From contig NZ_JAJTJP010000002.1 in assembly GCF_021300775.1 (NCBI RefSeq), positions 307,285 through 371,284 of the forward strand: DNA of 64,000 nucleotides, in the 5' to 3' direction. The stretch comes from Parvimonas micra (GTDB lineage Bacteria; Bacillota; Clostridia; Tissierellales; Peptoniphilaceae). This document shows, piece after piece, positions 56,864 through 64,000 of this stretch. The stretch's first letter is position 1; every line of letters starts with the position of its first letter. Made by a program: the position numbers and the translations under genes. The notes under the pieces are model-generated. The model ran no database searches. It had not been told where the DNA came from and worked only from the letters and a program-made list of their open reading frames with translations.

Positions 56864-56870
56864 ATTTTAC

Positions 56871-56904
56871 AACACCTTACTCATTTAGAGTAGGGTGTTT
56901 TTTT
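56871..56904 (+). terminator. Terminator of the EF-G paralogue gene
   Basis: AACACCTTACTC-attta-GAGTAGGGTGTT, 12 bp with one G-U, then T7. Confidence 0.9.
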
Positions 56905-57163
56905 ATGCATCTAAAATACTTTATTACATTTTTGAAATAATAATTTTTAAAAAAATATTTTAGTTTCATAAAATAGAAATCTATTTGTTTTATATTTAAC
57001 AAAGATATTTTATAAAATTTTTTACTTAAATTAAAAGAAAAATTTTAAGATATTTGTAGTTTAATATTAGCGAGTATTTATAGTAATATTACTTTATTTT
57101 TATACTTTTATAATAGATAAAATTTTAACAATAATAAGAAATTATTAAAAGTGATGTCATAAT
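56905..57163. other. Very AT-rich intergenic stretch, nothing recognised
   Basis: No ORF with a ribosome site or structured RNA was seen. A TATAAT-like TTATAATAGA near 57108 could be a promoter for the short element that follows. Confidence 0.5.
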
Positions 57164-57202
57164 ATGAATAATTGTAAAAAAACAAAATTACACTTTTGCT
57201 AA
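57164..57202 (+). CDS. Possible 12-residue peptide ORF (MNNCKKTKLHFC)
   Basis: A weak AAGTGATG precedes this ATG, and the stop lies inside the following hairpin. It may be a leader peptide or chance. Confidence 0.15.
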   Translation: MNNCKKTKLHFC

Positions 57203-57223
57203 TATAAAGTGTAATGTTTTTTT
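57187..57223 (+). terminator. Terminator-like hairpin in the leader of the surface protein gene
   Basis: ATTACACTTT pairs with AAAGTGTAAT and T7 follows, 49 bp before the next ATG. The previous gene already ended at a terminator 280 bp earlier, so this ends a short RNA or attenuates the gene below. Confidence 0.7.
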
Positions 57224-57271
57224 AATATTTATTATATGCTAAAATAATAAAAAAAATCGAGGAGGATTTAT

Positions 57272-59338
57272 ATGAACCAAAATATTTTTAAAAAATTTCT
57301 AGTTGGTTTGTTAGCATTTAATATTTTTACGACAACAGCATTTTCAGTTCAAGGAAATGAAAGTAAGATTACATATGCTCAAGAAGAACAAAATTTCACT
57401 TTTATAATTCAAGACCAAAATGGTCCAATTATGACTAAAGATTTTACATTTGAAGTTGTAAATGAAAAAGGTGAGATTAAAAAAGTACAAACAAAAATGT
57501 CAATGTTAAACCTAAACCTTTCAAATGGAAACTATACAGTTAAATTAAAAGATGATGAGTATTCTATGGAAGAAATTAGTTTTACAGTTACTGATGAAGG
57601 AATTGATAATTATGAAAGTATTATTAATTTTGTACTAAAAAAGAAAGAAAATGTTGAACCTGAAGAACCTGCATTAGAAGTTCCTGTTACTTTAATGCTT
57701 ACTACTCAAAAGGAAAATCACAAGGATTTTGTATTGGGTAATTATGAATTTGAAATTTTAGATAAAGAAACAGGAAAACTAGTTACAACTGTAACTTCTG
57801 ATAAATCAATGTTACAATTAAGCCTTCCTGATGGAACTTATACTGTAAAGCTTAAAGAAAATAAAGATTACACAATGAAAGATGTTAAATTAGATGTGTA
57901 TGAAGACGAAAATGCGTACACAATTGATGATAAGGATTCTGTTGAATTAGATTTAGTTAAAATTGAAGTTGAACCTGAACCTGAAAAACCTGTTACTCCA
58001 GAAGAAAAAGGTTCTAATGAAGTTTTAGTTAGAGTAGTATTTGATGGTAAGCCAAAAGCTAATTTTAAAATTGCATTAATGGAATTTGATCCAATACCAA
58101 ATATAATTCAACAAGCATCAACAAATGAAAATGGTGAAGTTAAATTTAGTGGATTTAAAAGTAATGTAAAATATCAATTAAGACTTAGAAGTGCTGATAA
58201 GACAATGACTTTTGAAACAGAAGTTTTTGAATTCACTACAAATGAAAAAGGTTTGATAACAAAGATTAATGATAAAGAAGTAAATAGCAAGGAAGATGCA
58301 GTTGTTGAATTTAAGGGTTCTAATAAGGATTCTAATAAATTTGAAACTTTTCCAGTAGAATTTTATGCAAGATACAAAGATGGAACTCCAGCAAAAGGAG
58401 TAGAATTTTCTATTAATAGATTATCTCCAAGATTATCATCATATAGAAAAGTAAAATCTGATGAAAATGGAAAAGTTGTTTTTATGCTTGAAGGTGAAAC
58501 TCCAAAAGATGGTGCTTTTGGTAGATTGTATAATATTACAATTTCTAAAATGGAAATGTTCAAACATAGATCAGTTCCTTTTGGAATGGACTTTACAGTT
58601 GACGATAAGGGAAAAGTTAAAGTTATAAGTGTTGAAAGATCAATTGATGATAAAGTAACTGACACATCAAATCCAGAAGTATTTAATATGACATTCACAC
58701 TTGAAAAAGATGATAGAACTCAAATTTATGAAGATTTTAAAGCTATATATGAAAAAGCTGTTGAATATTTAAATAATACTAAATTTGAAGATGGTAAAGA
58801 AGCAGAAAAAGCTAAAAAAGAGCTTGAAAATGTTATTGATGCTTCAAAGGTTGAATTAGAAGAAACTATTCCAGAATATGCAACTAAGAAGATTGAAGAA
58901 TTAACAACTGCTATGGAAAATCTTAAAAAGTTTGAATTAAAAAACGAAGAAGTAAAAGACAGCTGGAAATTCATTAATGATAATTGGTATAGATATGATA
59001 AAGATGGAAATATGATTAAAGATAGTTGGTTTGAAGAAGATGGAAAATGGTACTATCTTGAATCAAATGGAACAATGTCACAAAACGAATGGGTTTTAAT
59101 TAATGGAAATTGGTATTATGCAAATGCATTAGGAAGAATTTCACAAAATGAATGGGTTTTAGTAAATGGAAACTGGTATTTTGCAAATGCAAGTGGACGT
59201 ATTGCTGCTAATGAATGGTTTATGGTAGATGGAAAATGGTATTATGCAGAAGGCGATGGACGTATTGCTCAAAATAAAATACTAAAAATCAAAAATGTAA
59301 ACTATACATTTGACTCAAACGGAGTATTGTTAAAATAA
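57272..59338 (+). CDS. Surface protein with Cna-B-like domains and C-terminal cell-wall-binding repeats
   Basis: The 688-residue exported protein has a signal peptide (about 1-36, ending near TYAQEEQ). Two similar beta domains, NFTFIIQDQNGPIM...YTVKLKDDEYSMEEISF and its repeat at ~137-230, resemble SpaA/Cna-B folds, followed by two further beta domains to ~490 and a helical FIVAR-like stretch (~490-560). From ~563 to the end are six choline-/glucan-type wall-binding repeats with GNWYYANALGRISQNEW cores. It would attach non-covalently to the wall, unlike the sortase-anchored protein at the window start. Ligand unknown. Confidence 0.85.
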   Translation: MNQNIFKKFLVGLLAFNIFTTTAFSVQGNESKITYAQEEQNFTFIIQDQNGPIMTKDFTFEVVNEKGEIKKVQTKMSMLNLNLSNGNYTVKLKDDEYSMEEISFTVTDEGIDNYESIINFVLKKKENVEPEEPALEVPVTLMLTTQKENHKDFVLGNYEFEILDKETGKLVTTVTSDKSMLQLSLPDGTYTVKLKENKDYTMKDVKLDVYEDENAYTIDDKDSVELDLVKIEVEPEPEKPVTPEEKGSNEVLVRVVFDGKPKANFKIALMEFDPIPNIIQQASTNENGEVKFSGFKSNVKYQLRLRSADKTMTFETEVFEFTTNEKGLITKINDKEVNSKEDAVVEFKGSNKDSNKFETFPVEFYARYKDGTPAKGVEFSINRLSPRLSSYRKVKSDENGKVVFMLEGETPKDGAFGRLYNITISKMEMFKHRSVPFGMDFTVDDKGKVKVISVERSIDDKVTDTSNPEVFNMTFTLEKDDRTQIYEDFKAIYEKAVEYLNNTKFEDGKEAEKAKKELENVIDASKVELEETIPEYATKKIEELTTAMENLKKFELKNEEVKDSWKFINDNWYRYDKDGNMIKDSWFEEDGKWYYLESNGTMSQNEWVLINGNWYYANALGRISQNEWVLVNGNWYFANASGRIAANEWFMVDGKWYYAEGDGRIAQNKILKIKNVNYTFDSNGVLLK

Positions 59339-59363
59339 TAAATACTAATTATAAGCTATTAAC

Positions 59364-59396
59364 AAAGTGTCAATGAGAAATCATTGACACTTTTTT
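59364..59396 (+). terminator. Terminator of the wall-binding surface protein gene
   Basis: AAAGTGTCAATGA-gaaa-TCATTGACACTTT, perfect 13-bp stem with T6. Confidence 0.93.
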
Positions 59397-59469
59397 CGTT
59401 GACATAAAATTTTATATGGGTTATAATTTGTTTTAATTGATTTGAAATTTTATAAAAGAGAGAGGAAAA

Positions 59470-60426
59470 ATGAGAGATATTCAAGTAAATATAAATGATT
59501 CTGGACAAAGAATTGATAGATTTTTAAAAAAGTATTTGAATAATGCAAGTACATCTATGATTCAAAAATTCTTAAGAACGAAGAAAATTAAAGTTAATAG
59601 AAAAAAAGTTGATTCAAGTTATATTTTAAATGAAAATGATGTTGTAAATATTTTTATTTACGAAGAAGAACTAGAAAAGCTTATTATTTCAAAAGCTAAG
59701 AAGTATTCATATTCTAAAAAACTTGATATTGTATATGAAGATGATAATATTATCGTTATGAACAAACCTAAGAATTTATTGTCTCATGCATCTTCTAAGG
59801 AAGATTATGGAAATAATTTAGTAGATTTCATGATTGGATATTTACTTGAAAAAGGAGAATATAATCCTAGGGCAGAAAAAACTTTTGTTCCTGCCATAAT
59901 AAATAGGTTAGATAGAAATACTTCAGGGCTTGTAATTGGTGCTAAAAATTCGAAGGCTTTAAGAGAGTTAAATAGGTTAAAAGAAAGCTCCATTGAAAAA
60001 TATTATAAGACAATAGTTAGTGGGAAAGTTAAGAAAAATTTTATAATAAATGAAAAACTTGAAAAAGATGAAGAGAAAAATAAGACTACTATTTCAAAAA
60101 ATGGAAAAGAGTCTATTACAGAAGTTTATGTAGAAAGAAATAATGAAGAATTTAGTATTTTAAAAATTAAGTTAATAACTGGAAGAACTCATCAAATTAG
60201 AAGTCATTTAAGTAGTAAGGGATTTTATATTATTGGAGATATTAAATATGGAGATTCTGAAATCAACAAATTTTTTAGAACTAATTTTGATTTAAAGAGT
60301 CAATTTTTACATGCAGAAACTATAATATTTAAAAATATTGATGGAGATTTAAGTTATCTTAATAATAAAGAATTCTATGCTCCAATGAATGAAAATTATA
60401 AGAAGATAATAGGAAAAATATTTTAA
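59470..60426 (+). CDS. RluA-family 23S rRNA pseudouridine synthase
   Basis: The 318-residue enzyme isomerises uridines in 23S rRNA. It has an N-terminal S4 RNA-binding domain (about 14-75) and the catalytic INRLDRNTSGLVI with Asp148, then GRTHQIRSHL. The RluC/RluD subgroup is likely; the exact site is not deducible. It is followed by the selenoprotein pair after 64 bp. Confidence 0.9.
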   Translation: MRDIQVNINDSGQRIDRFLKKYLNNASTSMIQKFLRTKKIKVNRKKVDSSYILNENDVVNIFIYEEELEKLIISKAKKYSYSKKLDIVYEDDNIIVMNKPKNLLSHASSKEDYGNNLVDFMIGYLLEKGEYNPRAEKTFVPAIINRLDRNTSGLVIGAKNSKALRELNRLKESSIEKYYKTIVSGKVKKNFIINEKLEKDEEKNKTTISKNGKESITEVYVERNNEEFSILKIKLITGRTHQIRSHLSSKGFYIIGDIKYGDSEINKFFRTNFDLKSQFLHAETIIFKNIDGDLSYLNNKEFYAPMNENYKKIIGKIF

Positions 60427-60490
60427 TAAAAAGTTAAGTAATTTTTATAGTGGGTATATTCTCTATATAAGAACATTATAGGAGAGTATT

Positions 60491-60775
60491 ATGAACATTA
60501 TAATTGATGAAAAAGCAAAAAAATTTTTAAACAGTAAAAACAATAATGTTATTACTGTTGATGTTAAAGGTTGTAGTTCCTGAAGCGGTACTGTTTTTAA
60601 ACCAATGGCTTCATTAGGTAGACCTTTAAATGTAGAAAAATACACATTAGAAAATGTAGATGGAATTGATGTGTATATTATGAATGGAATAAAAGCAGTT
60701 AATGATACTGTTACAGTTTCAACTATGAGTTTTCTTTTTATGGAAAATTTAGTAGTTAATGGAATAATTGTTTAA
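60491..60775 (+). CDS. Probable selenoprotein (CC/Se-motif, HesB-like small family), copy 1
   Basis: ATG 60491 has GGAGAG 4 bp before it. The frame is open for 94 codons except TGA at 60581-60583 (codon 31), giving KGCSSUSGT with selenocysteine at U31 three residues after Cys28. The flanks are MNIIIDEKAKKFL and VFKPMASLGRP...DGIDVYIMNGI. A hairpin starts at the TGA (TGAAGC pairs with GCTTCA). The neighbouring paralogue has TGA at the aligned column, which argues strongly against a sequencing error or pseudogene. It resembles small IscA/HesB-like selenoproteins with a CxxU redox motif. Standard callers would miss or truncate it. Confidence 0.82.
60581..60613 (+). other. SECIS-like hairpin in copy 1
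   Basis: TGAAGC (60581-60586, including the TGA) pairs with GCTTCA (60608-60613), with GGT/ACC pairing inside and an ~11-nt loop. A stem at or just after the UGA is what SelB needs in bacteria. Confidence 0.6.
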
Positions 60776-60799
60776 AAGGCTGTTAATTCAGCCTTTTTT
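60774..60799 (+). terminator. Terminator between the two selenoprotein genes
   Basis: AAAAGGCTG-ttaatt-CAGCCTTTT with T6. The second gene follows within 20 bp, so read-through or partial termination is likely. Confidence 0.85.
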
Positions 60800-60815
60800 G
60801 TTAGGAGTGATTTTT

Positions 60816-61091
60816 ATTAAAGTTGTTATAAATGAAAAAGCAAAAAAACTTTTAAAAGAAAATCAAAGAGATATAATTGTTGAACTTAAGGGTTGGAATA
60901 ACTGAAATTGTTCAACTGAATTAAAACCGTCGGTTTTGATTGGTACACCAAAAAATACTAATGCTTTTGATTTTTTTGAAGTTGAAAAATATAATATTTA
61001 TGTTAGTAGAATGATTCCAGAAGATGCATTTGTAGAAATATCATCAGCGAATTTTTATGGTTTAGATTATTTAATAGCATATATTAAATAA
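60816..61091 (+). CDS. Probable selenoprotein (CC/Se-motif, HesB-like small family), copy 2
   Basis: The frame runs to TAA at 61089 with one TGA at 60903-60905 (codon 30). The product reads KGWNNUNCST; it is a paralogue of copy 1 (INEKAKKLL against IDEKAKKFL, then KP, LIGTP and VEKYNIYV). Here Trp27 replaces the first Cys and a Cys32 follows the Sec, giving UxC instead of CxxU. There is no ATG: by alignment and 8-bp spacing from AGGAG (60803-60807) the start is ATT at 60816; GTG at 60807 overlaps the ribosome site. Same function as copy 1 presumed, unknown in detail. Confidence 0.75.
60919..60941 (+). other. SECIS-like hairpin in copy 2
   Basis: AATTAAAACC (60919-60928) pairs with GGTTTTGATT (60932-60941), one G-U, with loop gtc containing a G. 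It starts 13 nt after the TGA, within the usual range for bacterial SECIS elements. Confidence 0.6.
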
Positions 61092-61123
61092 TTTTAATAA
61101 ACTTATTTTTGAGGTTTAAAAGT

Positions 61124-61573
61124 ATGTGTAATAAAGTTAAAGAATATTGGAAAAAATTTTGTGAGGAAAAGAATATTCCAGAAGATACAAAATACGAAGC
61201 ATGGAGTTTTGGAAATACTAAAGAAATGGCAAATGAATTAGCAGATTTAGTCAACAAGGGAATTAAAACTGCAACAACTGGAGCTTATGAATTATACGAA
61301 GAAGATGAGGAAATTCCAAAAGTGGGTGAATACAATATTATTTTAGATGGTTCAGGAGAACCTATATGTATTACAATCACAAGAGATGTATATATTATAA
61401 ATTATAATTTAATCTCATCTGATCACGCTTTTCGTGAAGGAGAAGGTGATAGAAGTTATGAGTATTGGAAAAAAGTTCATGATGAATTTTTTATTGAAGA
61501 ATATAGAAAATCTAACAAAGAGTTTAATGAAGAAGCTCCAATGGTATGTGAAGTATTTGAAAAAGTTAATTAA
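61124..61573 (+). CDS. ASCH domain protein
   Basis: The 149-residue protein has WSFGNTKEMANELADLVNKGIKTATTGAYELYEEDEEIPKVGEYNIILDGSGEP, the ASCH pattern, then HAFREGEGDRSYEYWKKVHDEFF. ASCH proteins bind or hydrolyse modified nucleosides (YqfB cleaves N4-acetylcytidine). ATG 61124 follows GAGG; a TTG at 61109 is less likely. It lies 32 bp after the second selenoprotein. Confidence 0.82.
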   Translation: MCNKVKEYWKKFCEEKNIPEDTKYEAWSFGNTKEMANELADLVNKGIKTATTGAYELYEEDEEIPKVGEYNIILDGSGEPICITITRDVYIINYNLISSDHAFREGEGDRSYEYWKKVHDEFFIEEYRKSNKEFNEEAPMVCEVFEKVN

Positions 61574-61695
61574 AGTTAAAATTAAAAAATATAAAATTTT
61601 TCATAACAAATATATTTTTTCTGAAATATATAATAAAAACAATTTTAATTCAATACTAAATTAATGTAATTTTAATTATATGATAAATTTTCTAC

Positions 61696-61724
61696 TTGCA
61701 AAAAAATGTAAAATATGGTAATAT
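61696..61724 (+). promoter_or_regulatory. Promoter of glmS
   Basis: TTGCAA (61696-61701), 17-bp spacer, TAATAT (61719-61724). Only ~44 bp remain to the ATG. Confidence 0.75.
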
Positions 61725-61767
61725 AAGCGTATGAGTAGCAATAGAATTATTATTAGGAGGAAATTTT

Positions 61768-63594
61768 ATGTGCGGAATTGTTGGATATATAGGTAGTTCA
61801 AATGCTATTGATATTATTTTAAAGGGACTTGAAACTCTAGAATATAGAGGATATGATTCTTCAGGAATTGCATTCTTAGAGAATGATAAAATTGATGTTG
61901 TAAAGACACTTGGAAGAATTAGTAATTTAAGAGAAAAATTAGAAAATGAATATAAAAATAAAACTTCAAATATAGGTGTAGGACATACAAGATGGGCAAC
62001 TCATGGTGTTCCATCTGATGAAAACTCTCATCCTCATTTGAGTATGAATTCAAAGTTTGCAGTAGTTCATAATGGAATAATAGAAAATTATTTACATTTA
62101 AAGGAAGAATTATTGAACAAGAATTTTGTATTTAAGTCTGAAACTGACACAGAAGTAATTCCACAATTATTGGAAGATTTAGATGATGGTGATTTTTTAA
62201 GTACTGTTTTTAAAATGAGAGCAAAAGTTAAAGGAAGTTATGCTTTTGGTATTTTAAGACAAGATACTAATGAACTTATTGGAACTAGAAAAGAAAGTCC
62301 TTTAATTGTTGGTATTGGAAAAGATGGATTCTATATTGCATCTGATGTAATTGCAGTTTTAGAATACACAAGAGAAGTTATTTATCTAGAAAATGGTGAT
62401 TTAATTCATTTTAAAGATGGAAAATATACTATTTACGATGTAAATAACAATTTAGTAAATAGAGAAATTACACATATTGATTGGTCTGTTGAAGCAGCTA
62501 CTAAAGACGGATATGATCATTTTATGTTAAAAGAAATATATGAACAACCAAAAGTTATAGAAACAACTTTCCTAAGAAGATTAAATGAAAAAGATGAATT
62601 AATTTTAGATGGAATGGAAAGTTTATTAGAAGGAAATTTAAGTAAATTTAATAAATGTTATATTGTTGCTTGTGGAACAGCTTATCATTCAGGACTTGTA
62701 AGTAAAGAAATTTTAGAAAAAGCTTTAAGATTTCCTGTAATAGTTGATGTTGCTTCTGAATTTAGATATTCAGAAAGAATGATAGATGATAAAACTTTAG
62801 TTATTATCATTAGTCAATCTGGAGAAACAGCAGATACTTTAGCCGCTCTTAGAGAAGCAAAAACAAAAGGTGCAACAATTTTAAGTGTTACTAATGTTGT
62901 AGGTTCTTCAATTGCTAGAGAATCTGACAATGTATTTTATACATGGGCAGGCCCAGAAATAGCGGTTGCAAGTACAAAAGGTTATACAACACAAGTTACA
63001 GCGCTTTATATGATTGCTTTAAAATTTGGCGAAATTTTAGGAACAATCTGTTCAGATGAAATTAAGAAGATTATAGCTGGTTTTAAAGAATTACCAAGTA
63101 AGATAGAACTTTTATTGAAAGACACAGAAGTTTATAAGAGAATTGCGTTAGAATTAAAGGATAAGACTACTTGTTTCTATTTAGGAAGAGGTCTTGACTA
63201 TTATACTGCTATGGAAAGTGCATTGAAATTAAAAGAAATTTCATATATCTATACTGAAAGCTTTGCAGCTGGAGAATTAAAGCATGGAACAATTGCTTTA
63301 ATTGAAGACGGAACACCAGTTTTTGTAATTGCTACTCAAGAAAGATTATATGAAAAAATTATTTCAAATGTAAAAGAAGTAAAAGCCAGAGGAGCAAGAG
63401 TTTATGAAATAACTCAATTAGATAATAATCTTGACGTTTCCGATGAAAGAATATTAATTCCTGGTACTATAGAAATTTTAATGCCTATAATTTCGGTTGT
63501 TGCAAGTCAACTTATCGCTTATTACGCATCATTGTCAAAGGGTAATGATGTTGATAAGCCAAGAAATTTAGCAAAATCCGTTACGGTTGAATAG
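61768..63594 (+). CDS. glmS: Glutamine--fructose-6-phosphate aminotransferase (isomerizing)
   Basis: GlmS makes glucosamine-6-phosphate, the first step to UDP-GlcNAc for the cell wall. The 608-residue enzyme has Cys2 as the glutaminase nucleophile (MCGIVGYIG), TRWATHG and NPHL-like SHPHL, then two SIS sugar-binding domains (ACGTAYHSG, SQSGETADTLAAL) and the conserved end PRNLAKSVTVE. AGGAGG precedes the ATG. The short leader rules out a glmS ribozyme here. Confidence 0.96.
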   Translation: MCGIVGYIGSSNAIDIILKGLETLEYRGYDSSGIAFLENDKIDVVKTLGRISNLREKLENEYKNKTSNIGVGHTRWATHGVPSDENSHPHLSMNSKFAVVHNGIIENYLHLKEELLNKNFVFKSETDTEVIPQLLEDLDDGDFLSTVFKMRAKVKGSYAFGILRQDTNELIGTRKESPLIVGIGKDGFYIASDVIAVLEYTREVIYLENGDLIHFKDGKYTIYDVNNNLVNREITHIDWSVEAATKDGYDHFMLKEIYEQPKVIETTFLRRLNEKDELILDGMESLLEGNLSKFNKCYIVACGTAYHSGLVSKEILEKALRFPVIVDVASEFRYSERMIDDKTLVIIISQSGETADTLAALREAKTKGATILSVTNVVGSSIARESDNVFYTWAGPEIAVASTKGYTTQVTALYMIALKFGEILGTICSDEIKKIIAGFKELPSKIELLLKDTEVYKRIALELKDKTTCFYLGRGLDYYTAMESALKLKEISYIYTESFAAGELKHGTIALIEDGTPVFVIATQERLYEKIISNVKEVKARGARVYEITQLDNNLDVSDERILIPGTIEILMPIISVVASQLIAYYASLSKGNDVDKPRNLAKSVTVE

Positions 63595-63598
63595 AATT

Positions 63599-63625
63599 AA
63601 AAGGGACTAGGTTAGTCCCTTTTTT
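63599..63625 (+). terminator. Terminator of glmS
   Basis: AAAAGGGACT-aggtt-AGTCCCTTTT, T-run. Confidence 0.9.
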
Positions 63626-63649
63626 AGATTATAAAATTAGGAGAATAAT

Positions 63650-64000
63650 ATGTATAAATTAATAGCGCTTGATATGGATGGGACTACTTTTAACGAGGAA
63701 CATGAAATATCAAACGAGGTTAAAGATAGTCTCTTTTATGCTATTAGTAAAGGTGTTAAAATAGCATTTATTTCAGGTAGAGAGGAATTTACTGTTAAGG
63801 AGATTTTAAAAAAATTAGAGCTTGATACTTATTATGGAGCATTAAATGGAAGTCTTATTTCCACAACGTATAGTGAAGTTCCAAAATTTGTAAAAAGTTT
63901 AGAAAAAAAGTATATTTTTGATATTTTAGATATAGTTGAAAGCAATGGTTTTTCACCAATAGTGTTTTTAGAGGATCTTATATTTACAAAAGATTCTAAT
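63650..64000 (+). CDS. Cof-type HAD phosphatase, 3' end outside window
   Basis: The first 117 residues are visible. LIALDMDGTTFNEEHEIS is the HAD nucleophile motif, followed by AFISGREEFTVKEIL and GALNGSLI, as in Cof-type phosphatases. TAGGAG precedes the ATG. The frame is still open at the window end. Confidence 0.87.
   Translation, partial: MYKLIALDMDGTTFNEEHEISNEVKDSLFYAISKGVKIAFISGREEFTVKEILKKLELDTYYGALNGSLISTTYSEVPKFVKSLEKKYIFDILDIVESNGFSPIVFLEDLIFTKDSN

Noticed and set aside
60463-60645. Minus-strand ORF over the first selenoprotein gene
   Set aside because: Antisense shadow without a ribosome site; the + strand reading with Sec explains the region better.
60491-61091. Two pseudogenes with nonsense mutations
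   Set aside because: Both stops are TGA, lie in the same aligned column, and frames on both sides are intact with good ribosome sites.
61434-61664. ORF overlapping the end of the ASCH gene
   Set aside because: Out-of-frame reading in AT-rich DNA, with Lys/Ile/Asn-rich composition.
61725-61767. glmS ribozyme before glmS
   Set aside because: Only about 44 nt separate the -10 from the ATG, far too short for the ribozyme core.

Overview
The window is a 64 kb piece of a low-GC (roughly 30 % by eye) Gram-positive anaerobe chromosome. Strong AGGAGG-type ribosome binding sites, lipoprotein and sortase signals, a FabK-type fatty acid cluster with FabT-like operators, a V-type ATPase with a sodium-binding rotor signature, a clostridial-order Rnf complex (C-D-G-E-A-B), GatCAB and two probable selenoproteins together suggest a Firmicute of the Tissierellia, Peptoniphilaceae (Parvimonas-like). 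That placement is inference from gene content, not from a marker search. Nearly all genes lie on the + strand; birA is the only clear minus-strand gene.

Layout. 1-3680: 3' part of a giant repetitive cell-wall-anchored protein (216-bp repeats, LPKTS anchor), then two tandem copies of a 66-bp palindromic repeat. 4011-7747: TroABCD-like metal ABC transporter whose last permease has an added C-terminal domain. 8078-11993: Fe3+-type ABC importer. 12112-13244: DUF3841 protein and a small lipoprotein. 13562-14080: biotin transporter BioY. 14312-24430: a complete type II fatty acid operon (acpP-accBCDA-fabH-fabK-fabK paralogue-fabD-fabG-fabF-fabZ) under three FabT-like operators, followed by birA (minus) and a FabT-like MarR regulator. 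Biotin uptake, biotin ligase, the biotinylated carboxylase and the regulator thus sit together.

25976-31568: gatCAB, rdgB, a YfcE-like phosphodiesterase, an S66 peptidase and a YgbA-like protein. 32011-40488: nine-gene V-type ATPase operon. 40643-43854: an 11-mer-repeat membrane protein, a DnaA-box cluster with a third copy of the palindromic repeat, and a PadR/DUF1700/DUF4097 envelope module. 43999-48147: DUF1292 protein, HAD phosphatase, peroxiredoxin, radical SAM protein, L-serine dehydratase (sdaAB, sdaAA). 48174-48259: tRNA-Leu(GAG). 48458-48943: small M50-like protease. 49239-54651: rnfCDGEAB. 54803-56863: EF-G paralogue. 57272-59338: surface protein with cell-wall-binding repeats. 59470-60426: RluA-type pseudouridine synthase. 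60491-61091: two tandem short genes with in-frame TGA codons in the same aligned column, best explained as selenoproteins. Then an ASCH protein, glmS and the start of a HAD phosphatase.

The best candidates for something unusual are the tandem selenoprotein pair (invisible to standard ORF calling because each is split by TGA), the long Arg/Glu-rich N-terminal extension on RnfD, the TroD-like permease with a fused winged-helix-like tail, the three 15-bp-spaced FabT boxes, and the DnaA-box cluster beside a dispersed palindromic repeat. Energy metabolism reads as ion-coupled: Rnf builds an ion gradient and the V-ATPase, with all five Na+-ligand positions conserved, uses or makes it; serine dehydratase feeds amino-acid fermentation.
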